64,000 bases of DNA from Grifola frondosa (Eukaryota > Basidiomycota > Agaricomycetes > Polyporales > Grifolaceae): contig LUGG01000033.1 of NCBI GenBank assembly GCA_001683735.1, positions 1 to 64,000 on the forward strand. Direction: 5' to 3'. The notes beneath the pieces were generated by a model. That model was not told the DNA's origin. It saw nothing but the letters and a program-made list of their open reading frames with translations, and did not search any database. Shown piece by piece: positions 36,710 through 45,423 of this stretch (positions within the stretch are counted from its first letter, which is position 1; each line of letters starts with the position of its first letter). A program made the translations under genes and the position numbers.

Positions 36710-36718
36710 TATATAAAG
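36710..36718 (+). promoter_or_regulatory. TATA box before the ORF at 36766
   Basis: TATATAAAG, 48 bases upstream of the ATG at 36766. A second internal sense promoter candidate within the retrotransposon. Confidence 0.5.
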
Positions 36719-36765
36719 GAACCTACAGGCCATGAAACTGAGCATATCCTCAGAAGACCTTTCAA

Positions 36766-37062
36766 ATGACATCACTGTCTTTGGAAGAGAAATTGGAGGA
36801 CCCCGAGTTCAGGAAGAGATACGTAGCCAAGTTACTGAAAGAAATGGAAAAGAAAGAGAAGCGAAAGGCCTATAGGGAGAAGAGACAGTCTTCCCAATTT
36901 CGCACCAGGAAACAGACTATGGAGGATATAGGACGGAAGTGTCAGCATAATCGGCAGAAGGCCAATAAGGAAAGGCAGCGGACAAATTACCAAACAGAGT
37001 TATCCCTACCAAAGTTCCTTCGACCCGATCCATATTCATTACCCGATACTATTGAGGAATAA
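36766..37062 (+). CDS. Small Lys/Arg/Glu-rich accessory protein, 98 codons
   Basis: ATG at 36766 shortly after a TATA box. The protein is dominated by charged helix (LEEKLEDPEFRKRYVAKLLK, EMEKKEKRKAYREKR, NRQKANKERQRTN) and ends PKFLRPDPYSLPDTIEE. It is probably a coiled coil or nucleic-acid-binding helix. No homologue is recognised. A second basic frame (37169-37438; GRRRKRPKKTDAETEERDK) follows and may belong to the same gene. Both lie just before pol. Confidence 0.4.
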   Translation: MTSLSLEEKLEDPEFRKRYVAKLLKEMEKKEKRKAYREKRQSSQFRTRKQTMEDIGRKCQHNRQKANKERQRTNYQTELSLPKFLRPDPYSLPDTIEE

Positions 37063-37561
37063 GCAAGACTTATCCTTAGAGACGCAATCATGGACTGTTT
37101 CCTATATGAACATCCACTCTCCAATCATTCACGAATGACGACATAGAGGCCGAGGAACAGAGGTCGAGATGAGTGTGGATGTGAGCATGGAAAAGGGAGA
37201 GGAACTGGAGGATGGGCTATATGCGCCACCCCTAAGCCTGAAGACCCGAGTCCAAAGGGCAAGAGGGCATGGCAGAAGAAGGAAGAGGCCGAAGAAAACT
37301 GACGCGGAAACAGAGGAAAGAGACAAGGAGTCCTTGCGAGTGACGATGCAAAAGAAAGCTTATGCCAAGAAACTAGGGATTGGGAAAGGGACAAAAAGGG
37401 ACTTGACCACCAGTAACGAATCAGGACAACGTCCGTAAATGACGTTAAACTAGACATACCTGGATTTGTAGTTGTCGCCACCCCCAGTTTTGGAGCCCTT
37501 TATTGTTATCACAACCAACCAGCACTCAACAAGAGCCACGAAGTGAGCCGAGAATACTGAA

Positions 37562-40500
37562 ATGAGCTATATGCCATTTATCAGTATGCCACTTTCCACA
37601 AGTAGTACAATGCAGCAAAAGAATTACCTAGGAGACCACGAGGTAGCACAATCTATGGATTGTGCGAATGACGCAGTATATGTATACAAGCCAGTGGACC
37701 GAAGGGTGAAGCCAGTTCCCGGTGTTTTTCCAGAGGATGCACGTGTAAGACGATGTTTTCCAGAGAATCCACTGGACTCGTTATCCCAATTACCCTTCAA
37801 CCCACCTGACTTTGTACCCACGAGGAAGCTTACCATGGAGCGAATGAAGGAGATGAAGATCAATGAGGCAGGATTTTTATGGCCTGAAGAAGAGAAGTTA
37901 TTCAGGCATATAATCCAGTTGAACGAAAGAGTTCTTGCCTTTGACGAGACTGAACGAGGAACATTCCGAGAGGATTACTTTTCCCCTTATATAATTCCGG
38001 TAATACCGCATGTCCCATGGGTTGATAAAAACATCCCCATAGCACCAGGTATCCGAGATAAGGTGGTCGACCTACTACGAGAGAAGATTGAAGCAGGAGT
38101 ATATGAGCGATGCCAGTCCTCATACAGATCAAAATGGTTTTGTGTTCTAAAGAAAAATGGCAATTTAAGAATTGTCCATGATCTTCAACCACTTAATGCC
38201 ATTACAATTCGAGATGCAGGAGTACCCCCGATTCTGGATGCATTCGTAGAACCATTTGCAGGAAGACAGTGCTACTCCGTGTTTGACTTGTTCTGGGCCT
38301 TCGATGCCAGAAAAGTTGATGTAACAAGCAGAGATATGACAGCATTTCTCTCACCACTGGGATTGTTGCGAATCACATCAATGCCAATGGGATTCACAAA
38401 CTCTCCAGCAGAATTCCAAGCCTGCATGACCTTTGTATTGCAAGACGAGATCCCACAGATAGCAAATGTGTTCATTGATGATCTACCCATCAAAGGACCG
38501 GACACCATTTACCCAGATGAAGAAGGAAATCCAGAAATCCTATGTCAGAACCCTGGCATCAGAAGGTTCATATGGGAACATGCCATGGACGTTCATAGGA
38601 TAATGCATCGAGTCGGTCAGGCTGGACTTACATTTTCAGGACCCAAGTCCCAAATTTGTAAGCCACATGTCGTAATCGTTGGACACAAATGTACACCAGA
38701 AGGAAGAATACCAGAAGATGACAAGGTCGCTAAAATTCAGAATTGGCCCACCCCTCGCTCAATTCGAGAAGTTCGAGGATTTATGGGATTATGTGGAACA
38801 GTCCGAATATGGATTCGAGACTATTCTGAGCAAATCCGGCCGATGAAGGAATTGACCTTTAAAGGAGCCGAATTCTCTTGGGATCAGCGACGGCAAGCAT
38901 CTTTTGATACACTCAAGCAGCTAGTATCATCAGCACCTGCCCTTCGCCCAATTAATTACCAATCAGAGAATCCAATCATCTTATCAGTAGACTCAAGCAA
39001 GTATGCGGTAGGATTTATCCTCTCACAAATGGACGATGAAGGAAGAAAGAGACCAGCACGATATGGTTCTTTGCCGATGAACGAGACAGAATCAAATTAT
39101 AGTCAGCCAAAGTTGGAACTGTATGGTCTATATCGAGCCCTGAGGCATTTTAGACTATATTTGGTAGGCGTGAAACACCTCCACGTAGAAGTCGATGCCA
39201 AATACATCAAAGGAATGCTGAATGAACCTGACCTGCAGCCTAATGCCACAATTAATCGTTGGATTCAAGGCATCCTTCTGTTTGACTTCAAATTGATTCA
39301 TGTACCAGCAGTACACCACAAGGGACCAGACGCACTATCACGAAGAGCCTTAGGAGATGGAGAGACAATTGAAGGAGATAATGACGAATGGCTGGACAAT
39401 ATTGCCCTGTTCATCCAACTTTCTCAACCAGTATATGGAAAAAGGATATATGGACCATTCCCCGAGACAGTTGAACCAGATACACGAGTTTTTGTCTCAA
39501 CCACATCAAACCAAGATGTCTGTCTTCGGCAGATCAGAGACTTTCTGAATACCTTGGAAATGCCTCACTTTTCCAGCCCTGCTGCGAAACTACGTTTTGC
39601 CCGGAGAAGCAAACATTATTTCGTAAAGAATAATTTGCTATTCAGAAGACAGAAGAATGGAATACCTACCCGAGTAGTACTGGAAGCCAGTGAAAGGATA
39701 TCAATCCTCAGACAAGCGCATGATGAACTAGGACATCGAGGAGAATACGCTACTTTCGAGACAATACGATTACGCTTCTTTTGGCCATTTTATGGGCAGA
39801 TGTGCACTACTATGTGCAGTCATGCAGAGAATGCCAATTACGGAGTGTCAAGAAAATAGTAATGCCTCTTCGAATCTCCACACCAGCCACGTTATTCACC
39901 AAGGTTTATATGGACATTATGTTTATGCCCATAGCAGGGAAGAAGACATGTATAGTAGCCTGCCGAGATGATTTATCAGGAGTAACAGAAGCCCGTGCCT
40001 TAAATGGGACATCTTCTGAGGCAGTGGCCAAGTTCTTCTGGGAACAAATCATCTGCCGATATGGAGCCATAGGTCAAGTAACCACAGATAATGGACCAGA
40101 AACCAAAGGAGCATTCGAGAAATTGGCTCAGAAATATGGTATTCCGCATGTGCGAATATCAGCCTATAATTCCCGAGCCAATGGCGTAGTTGAACGAGGA
40201 CACTTCATTCTCAGAGAAGCACTGATAAAGGCCTGTGAAGGAAAAATCTCCCAATGGCCAGACCTTCTATCACATGCTTTATTTGCAGATCGTGTCACCA
40301 CAAGACGAGCAACAGGGTATAGCCCTTACTATCTATTACATGGAGTCCATCCAGTATTTCCAATGGACTTACGGGAGGCAACCTTCATGGTAGATGGATT
40401 TCACAAGGACATGTCTCATTCAGACCTTCTAGCATTACGAATACGACAGCTAGAACGTCGACCAAAGGATGTATCTCAAGCTGCAGAAGCTCTCACCAAG

Positions 40501-40953
40501 TCACGGTTAACTTCCAAGGAGCAGTTTGAAAAGAAATTTGCCCACAGGCTATTTCAAGAAATTCATTCCCCAGGAGACTTGGTTCTTAAGCGAAACTCAG
40601 CAATTGAACAGGAGATGAATAGGAAGCATAAGCCGAGATATCTAGGACCATATGAAGTTGTTAGGAGAACCCGAGGAGGAGCCTACATCTTGAAGGAATT
40701 AAATGGAGATGTAATCAGAGAAACAGTGGCCGCATTCAGGCTTCTCCGATATCATCCTTCAGCAGAAGATTTGGAGGACCTGCCAAATGAACCAGAACTC
40801 TTACAGTACCCAAGCCAGACAGAGATAGATCAGGAAAACCTGGAGGCAGAAGAAGATACTCGAGGGAGCCAAGAACAGGAATCTAGGAATATGAAGCCCA
40901 AGTCAAGCATAAATCAGGAATCAGTCAGCCAGCGAACCAGGAGTCATAAGTAG
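37562..40953 (+). CDS. pol: Pol: reverse transcriptase, RNase H, integrase; one frameshift
   Basis: Start ATG 37562 (MSYMPFISMPLSTSSTM). RT: EAGVYERCQSSYRSKWFCVL, LKKNGNLRIVHDLQPLN, GRQCYSVFDLFWAFDA, MPMGFTNSPAEFQACM and the catalytic NVFIDDLPIKG (38471 on), a variant of the YxDD box. RNase H: ILSVDSSKYAVGFILSQ, PKLELYGLYRAL, HVEVDAKYIKGML, HKGPDALSRR. Integrase: HDELGHRGEYATFETI with CRECQ (HHCC zinc motif), then catalytic acidic residues in MDIMFMP, TTDNGPE and NGVVERGHFILREA, and a GPY-type C-terminal module (RYLGPYEVVRRTRGGAYILK). No chromodomain is visible. The frame breaks at about 39,789 in a T run, inside the HHCC region, and resumes one base off to the stop at 40953. The order RT-RNase H-IN defines Ty3/Gypsy. 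Confidence 0.93.
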
Positions 40954-41001
40954 GAAAGAAGATGTTCAAAAGAGAGTGACGACTGGGGACAGTCGAGTAA
41001 C

Positions 41002-41012
41002 TGTGGGGCGGA
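41002..41012 (+). promoter_or_regulatory. Polypurine-type tract before the 3' LTR
   Basis: TGTGGGGCGGA lies directly before the first base of the 3' LTR, the position of the plus-strand primer. It is purine-rich but interrupted by T and C, so it is an imperfect polypurine tract. Confidence 0.45.
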
Positions 41013-41136
41013 TGTCACGCACCAAAAGTGTTTGGTACCTGGACAGGGCAAAATAACACCAATTTTGCGCATCCTATCATTAGCAAGTCACATGACATGG
41101 GACATCAACTAGGGACATGATCACGTGCTCATACTC

Positions 41137-41144
41137 ATAAATAA
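41137..41144 (+). promoter_or_regulatory. TATA-like box upstream of the LTR ORF
   Basis: ATAAATAA, 55 bases before the ATG at 41199 and followed by a pyrimidine-rich leader (CTTATTTCCCTCC). An E-box-like CACGTG lies about 18 bases upstream. The same arrangement is present in the 5' LTR (24015-24022). It suggests the LTR ORF has its own promoter. Confidence 0.5.
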
Positions 41145-41198
41145 AGCACGATACTACTCAGTCGTTCCCAGGCATTCTTATTTCCCTCCGTCACAACC

Positions 41199-41642
41199 AT
41201 GCAAACACTTTCTTATGCCCATGACACTCAAATTCCTCACTACCTAGTGCAGCGACAATCTCGCAAACATATTCTCACCCTCGATCCGGACCAGGATTAC
41301 CCCACCCGAGTCTACTTCTCCAGCCCCCTTCGTCTTATGGGACCTAACATCGAGTTCACTGGACGAATCGTCCGTACTCTTCAATTCCAGGAGACCCAGC
41401 TCATTGTCGCAGTGGAGCATTATACAGGCAGCCAGGAGGTTGCAGTTGGGATTCCCTATTCCAGGTTGGCCATGTTTGAGTGGTTAGAGGCATGGATCAT
41501 TTGGAACATTGCTCATCGCAGAGGAATGTTGAAGCCGAATGATGGCATAGTCCAGTTGCCGAAGAAGATGCTACGAGCAGGAGACGCGAGGCTGATGGAC
41601 GAATTCCTGCTGATCTACATAGGACATGGATGGAAAAACTAG
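41199..41642 (+). CDS. LTR-encoded ORF, intact 147-codon copy in U3
   Basis: ATG at 41199, stop TAG at 41640-41642. The protein starts MQTLSYAHDTQIPHYLVQRQ and includes PTRVYFSSPLRLMGPNIEFT, LIVAVEHYTGSQEVAVGIPY, FEWLEAWIIWNIAHRRGML and ARLMDEFLLIYIGHGWKN. Alternating beta-like and helical segments suggest a compact globular domain. I recognise no family and see no signal peptide. It lies wholly in U3, so it is present twice in the integrated element and at the 3' end of the genomic RNA. This position is comparable to the accessory genes that some vertebrate retroviruses keep in U3, with no sequence similarity implied. A TATA-like box and leader directly upstream suggest independent expression. 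Confidence 0.65.
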   Translation: MQTLSYAHDTQIPHYLVQRQSRKHILTLDPDQDYPTRVYFSSPLRLMGPNIEFTGRIVRTLQFQETQLIVAVEHYTGSQEVAVGIPYSRLAMFEWLEAWIIWNIAHRRGMLKPNDGIVQLPKKMLRAGDARLMDEFLLIYIGHGWKN

Positions 41643-42357
41643 GTTACATGATGATGTACACATTCTTCCCTCTCCCATGATCAGCACTCAGTCTGCATTA
41701 CTCCAAAAGTCAAGATGTATGCTTATGTGAAGGGAGTTACATAAGAAGGATTAGCAGAAGGATCTAGTTGGCCTGAAGAAGACTAATTGTGGAAGGACCC
41801 AGATGAGGCCTAGGCAAGCCTACAGACTCTAAGAATGTCCAGAACACACCAGCTCTTTTCAAAAGTCCAGCACAACCTAGGCTTATTGGAAGAGACCCTC
41901 AAATTCAGGGCATACTAGGTTAGGACACCATTTTGGAGGCCAAGACAAGCCCAGGCAAGTCCCAGGACCACCTGGACAATAAGCCTAGACCAATATATAG
42001 GACACCAGAAAGTTCCAGAATAATCTGGCCCTTTCTCAGAAAGCCCAGAGTGACCTAGGTTTATCAAAAGTACCCTCAAATCTGGGGTGTTGACAGTTAA
42101 AGACCCCAATTTGCAAGCCCAGATGAACCCAGGCCAGTTCCATGACCACCTGGACCACAAGCCCAGACCATCTAGACAAGGCCCAGATATGAAGATCAGG
42201 AGGAAAGTAGCAGATATAAATAGAACAGAAGGATTTGGTGCAGAAATGAGCTAAGAAAGGAAATCTTGTACTAATATGTAGTTTTTCGTACTTTTGTAAC
42301 ATACCCTAGAAGGTTCCAGAACCAAGTGGAATGGAACATTCTAGAATTCCCTCAGGG

Positions 42358-42365
42358 TATAAAAG
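42358..42365 (+). promoter_or_regulatory. TATA box of the 3' LTR
   Basis: TATAAAAG, counterpart of 25235-25242. In the 3' LTR it could drive transcription into the downstream flank. Confidence 0.6.
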
Positions 42366-43041
42366 CAGCTCAAGCTGGCCCTGAGGAGCAATCAATTTAG
42401 TAAGCTCTCAAAGCCCCCAGGAGATCTGACTGACCCCTCTGTGTGAATATTCCCTTGGATTGTCAACTGTCCAGACTGAGATTCTGGAAGCACAAGTCCA
42501 AGAAGAGCATCTCAAGGACCCTACAAGGAGATAGGCTAGGTTGAGTACTCTGCAGTGAAATATTCTCAGTGGCAAAGAAGCGGATCGCGATACCAAAGAA
42601 GTACAAGCCTCAGTATCAGCAAGATTGTATCTTGGACCACTTGACTGTCCAGACACGAGCTCTGGAAGTGCAAATCCAAGCAAGAAGTCTCAAGGACTCT
42701 ACGACGAAGTAGACTAGGTTGAGCACCCACAGGAATCAGGATTCAAGGCGATAGCATAGGAAGATAACGGCCACTTGGAACCCCATAATCTGGATCTTCA
42801 AAGATCAGAAACCCTCTGATTTCCGAACTCGACTGAGCCTCTGACCGGAAAAGTAGGAAACCCGTCAGCTTGGTGCAATTGGAGTATTTGAAGGTTTTAA
42901 TTTCACATCACCCCACATTTCAGTTTTCACTGAAACCCTCGCACACAATTAATCCTTTGTGATAAATTCTGGTCTTGGAATTTATTTCTCACATTGGAAC
43001 TCTTGACGTAAAACTTGATTTTCATCTACCCCATACCTACA

Positions 43042-44147
43042 GCGCGTTCACTGGTTCAGATCAAATGCCCTCAAGGCACGTTGGCACGAGGAAGTGTTGC
43101 TGGTCGAGGAGGAAATGCGGCGGACGTTGCGATTTTTCTTATACTTCGAGTGCGACTGGCTGAGGAAAGCGGAGGATTGGATAAGGGCAGAGACCATGGG
43201 GCAGCCGCATATGCGTGAAAGTGAGTCAGATATTCGCGTAGGTGGTGCCGTACTCATTATAATCTAGGCAAGCATGTCGTTATTCGCGGTTGTTGTCGTT
43301 GGGACGGATTTCGTTCGCAAATAGGATAGAGATGGTAAGTATTGAACGAATGCAATTAGCACTACACTAACGTGTTTGGTAGAATACGGTTACAATGCTG
43401 GACCTTAGGGTAAGCATTACGGATGTGGATTAGTATGTAGGATGGTGGCATTGAGTACTGTAATGGATTTCGGTGTTTTCATATTATTAGAAGTGCGATG
43501 GAAGCGCATGTATGCACGAGCTTGCGAGATGCACAAAATGTACCCGCGCAATTAAGCAAACAGTTCAATTTGCGTTGAAGAGAGACTCGCGCACGATTAT
43601 AATGCACGGTGTTTTTTTGAAGAGGTCTGCACGCTGCATGCATAATTTTGAAGAAATCTATGCGCACGATGCTGGTGTGCATTGTATTTTGTGCTGAGAG
43701 GACACAGAAAGTGCATGCACAATTAGGTAAATGATTGAATTTGCATACACTTCAGTGAAGAGATGCGCGCACACAATTTCGAAGAGATCCGTGCGCACGG
43801 TTTTGGCGCACTTCGTATTTGAGCTTGGGACATTACCTGCATGCGCAAGCCGGCACAGAGCTCTGTTTGGACAGTTGTCCACTATAACGGAGGGGAAGGA
43901 ATGCTGAATTATTACTATACATGTAAGAGTGTACTACTTTGTGTATACATGTGAGCATGTAGTTATAAGATGAAAAGATCTTGGTATGTATGAATATCCG
44001 ACCTGCATGAATGAGGAAGGGAGGTGGGATGGATATGGACAGCTGGATGTATATGGGAGGCAGGATGTATATGGGCGGCGGGATGGATATATCGAGCACC
44101 ACTCAAAAATGAGTGGATATTAAGATAGCTCCATATAAATTTGTAAA
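43042..44147. other. Flank of the retrotransposon, no firm gene
   Basis: About 1.1 kb. The first 180 bp is open in two plus frames (GRGSVAGRGGNAADVAIFL) and ends at a possible 5' splice site, so it may be an orphan exon cut off by the insertion. 43,500-43,860 has repeated motifs of the type GAAGAGATCYRTGCGCACG. 44,010-44,095 is an imperfect short tandem repeat around GGGATGGATATA. No complete gene is supported. Confidence 0.35.
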
Positions 44148-44220
44148 GCCTTCATGGTGCAGTTGTATCAGGTACGTGCTTTGCTTTCCAAGGTCGCGGG
44201 TTCAATCCGGGTCAAATGCA
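44148..44220 (+). tRNA. tRNA-Gly(UCC)-like sequence, probably a pseudogene
   Basis: About 73 bases with the length and landmarks of a fungal tRNA-Gly: TGGTGCAG as a weak A box, TTTCCAAG as an anticodon loop with UCC, GGTTCAATCC close to the B box, and a 3' end GTCAAATGCA like that of fungal tRNA-Gly. A T-rich stretch follows. The 5' acceptor strand (GCCTTCA) does not pair with the 3' strand (CAAATGC), the T stem has mismatches and the anticodon sits about six bases too far right. It is therefore probably a degenerate or tRNA-derived copy. Confidence 0.35.
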
Positions 44221-44221
44221 T

Positions 44222-44647
44222 TTATTTTGCCATAATTGAAGCGCGGAGTCCGATGCATCTCGCAATCTCGGTTGTATCCGAATTGGCGAGATGTATCTGA
44301 CCCAATGCAAGGGCAAAAGCAGAAGGTGAGCCCACCTCCCGGGTGTATCCGGCACAGGTGAAGGTGATGTACCGGATGTATCTGGCTAACTGAATCTCTA
44401 CCTGCGCTGCACAGAGGACGTTGAATGTGCGGTCGACCAGTGGCAGAACGACCTTCTTGGACTCAGCATAGGACGCGCACAGGATGGTCAGTAACGTGGA
44501 CGCGCGTTCAGCAACATGAAGCCCATCTAGCTGAAGATCATCAGGGTGCGGAGCAAGTGCAGGAGGCTTCACTGAACCCATACGCGGCGGCAGGCTCGGG
44601 CAGTTGCGTGCAGGGCGCGTCATCCCAGAGGCAGTCGACACTAGCAC
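44222..44647 (-). CDS. Hypothetical ORF, 141 codons
   Basis: Open minus-strand frame with a plausible helical segment (HVAERASTLLTILCASYAES, KKVVLPLVDRTFNVLCAAQ) and a C-terminal part (EIQLARYIRYITFTCAGYTR, SDTTEIARCIGLRASI). A CAG|GT boundary near 44,404 could be a 5' splice site. No family is recognised. It may be only the visible part of a larger or broken gene. Confidence 0.25.
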   Translation of the reverse strand: MLVSTASGMTRPARNCPSLPPRMGSVKPPALAPHPDDLQLDGLHVAERASTLLTILCASYAESKKVVLPLVDRTFNVLCAAQVEIQLARYIRYITFTCAGYTREVGSPSAFALALGQIHLANSDTTEIARCIGLRASIMAK

Positions 44648-44780
44648 GAGGGCGCCGCAAAGCCATGGGCGCTTGATACTACCAAGTTTAGCTTCATTTT
44701 GAGCAAGCTACATATCATCGGCACTTAGTTGTGCTCATTTGGCTCTTCGCAGAACACTCATCCAACAACTACTTCTCTTG

Positions 44781-44992
44781 CATCAGCAAAATCTCAATTT
44801 GACTTATCATACTTTTTCCTCTTAAACTAACCCTTATGAACTTACTTTTAGGTCTATATCTCTTTTTCTTCTTAATTAAGAACAAAAAGAGATATAAGAC
44901 CTAAAAGTAAGTTCATAAGGGTTTTTATAAGTGCATTTAAGAGCAGTTAAGAGACAAAAAGTATGATAAGTTAAATTGAGATTTTGCTGATG
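44781..44992. repeat. 212-bp foldback (near-perfect inverted repeat)
   Basis: The left arm starts CATCAGCAAAATCTCAATTT and the right arm ends with its complement. The two arms converge on a central region where TTACTTTTAGGTCT and AGACCTAAAAGTAA face each other across TCTTAATTAAGA. RNA or single-stranded DNA from it would fold into one long hairpin with a few bulges. It resembles a MITE or foldback element. No flanking target duplication is evident. Confidence 0.75.
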
Positions 44993-45423
44993 TTTTGGAG
45001 TGGTCTTCAACATGCATCATCTCTGTAACCATCTTGCCTCTATCTATGTACTGAATACATTTATCAAATATTAAAGATGGCATATAGAGACCAGCTGGCA
45101 GGAGTAAAAAGGGGAATCCTGAAGCCCGGTGAGGTGTCAATCTAGCATAACCTAGCATAACCCGGTACTTTATATACACAAGTAGCATATGTACATTTAT
45201 TTATATCAATTTTCAAATATCAAATCCATAGCGCGCGCGCGATCGCTACCACTTGTCGTCTCCGATGCGCTAGGCATGCATGATAAGATAACGGTGCGAA
45301 TAGCCTGGCCTAATACGGCAAAGTTCTACTTACTGCTATTCCGTTTGTATCAACAGCCCGAGTCGACTGCACAAGCAAGAAGCGAATATTCCCCAGAGCC
45401 AGGCATGTGCGATCTCCGCGTAC
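44993..45423. other. Spacer between foldback and tandem array
   Basis: About 430 bp, AT-rich on the left with a short alternating GCGCGCGCG run near 45,231. No gene supported. Confidence 0.4.

Larger units (their letters stand above)
30240..37561. other. Accessory segment of the retrotransposon, 7.3 kb
   Basis: Separates Pro2 from RT, where ordinary Gypsy elements have at most a short linker. It contains no long sense frame related to pol. It carries an intron-containing antisense gene (30454-30888), further antisense exons with a TATA box (to 33061), and sense-strand genes from about 33.85 kb on. By eye, composition changes: 32.3-36.3 kb is clearly richer in G+C and CpG than the gag and pol regions, which suggests a different origin, for example captured host sequence or a nested insertion. 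No second pair of LTRs or terminal repeats was found inside it. Confidence 0.7.
23891..43041 (+). mobile_element. Giant (about 19.15 kb) Ty3/Gypsy LTR retrotransposon with accessory genes
   Basis: Bounded by two nearly identical LTRs (23891-25917 and 41013-43041), both beginning TGTCAC and ending TACA. Inside, in the sense direction: primer-binding site, Gag with a CCHC knuckle, two retropepsin-like domains, a 7.3-kb segment foreign to standard Gypsy elements, then RT, RNase H and integrase in the Ty3/Gypsy order, and a purine-rich stretch before the 3' LTR. Typical fungal Gypsy elements are 5-8 kb, so this one is two to three times the usual size. The core reading frames are broken by about four one-base indels but otherwise well preserved. 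With near-identical LTRs, this points to a recent insertion. I find no target-site duplication: the five bases before the 5' LTR are CCCGC, and those after the 3' LTR are GCGCG. Confidence 0.93.
41013..43041 (+). repeat. 3' long terminal repeat
   Basis: 2029 bp, TGTCAC...CCTACA. It has the same internal structure as the 5' LTR: intact U3 ORF, tandem 174-bp units from about 41,836, and TATA box at 42358. About 14 differences from the 5' copy, nine of them clustered at about 42,401-42,487. Confidence 0.95.

Noticed and set aside
30240..37561. A second complete LTR element nested in the accessory segment
   Set aside because: No second LTR pair, no second RT or integrase and no terminal inverted repeats were seen.
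43063..43200. Gamma-glutamyltransferase or asparaginase-like GGNAADVAI peptide
   Set aside because: The motif is a short Gly/Ala match only. Flanking residues do not follow either family and the frame ends soon after.
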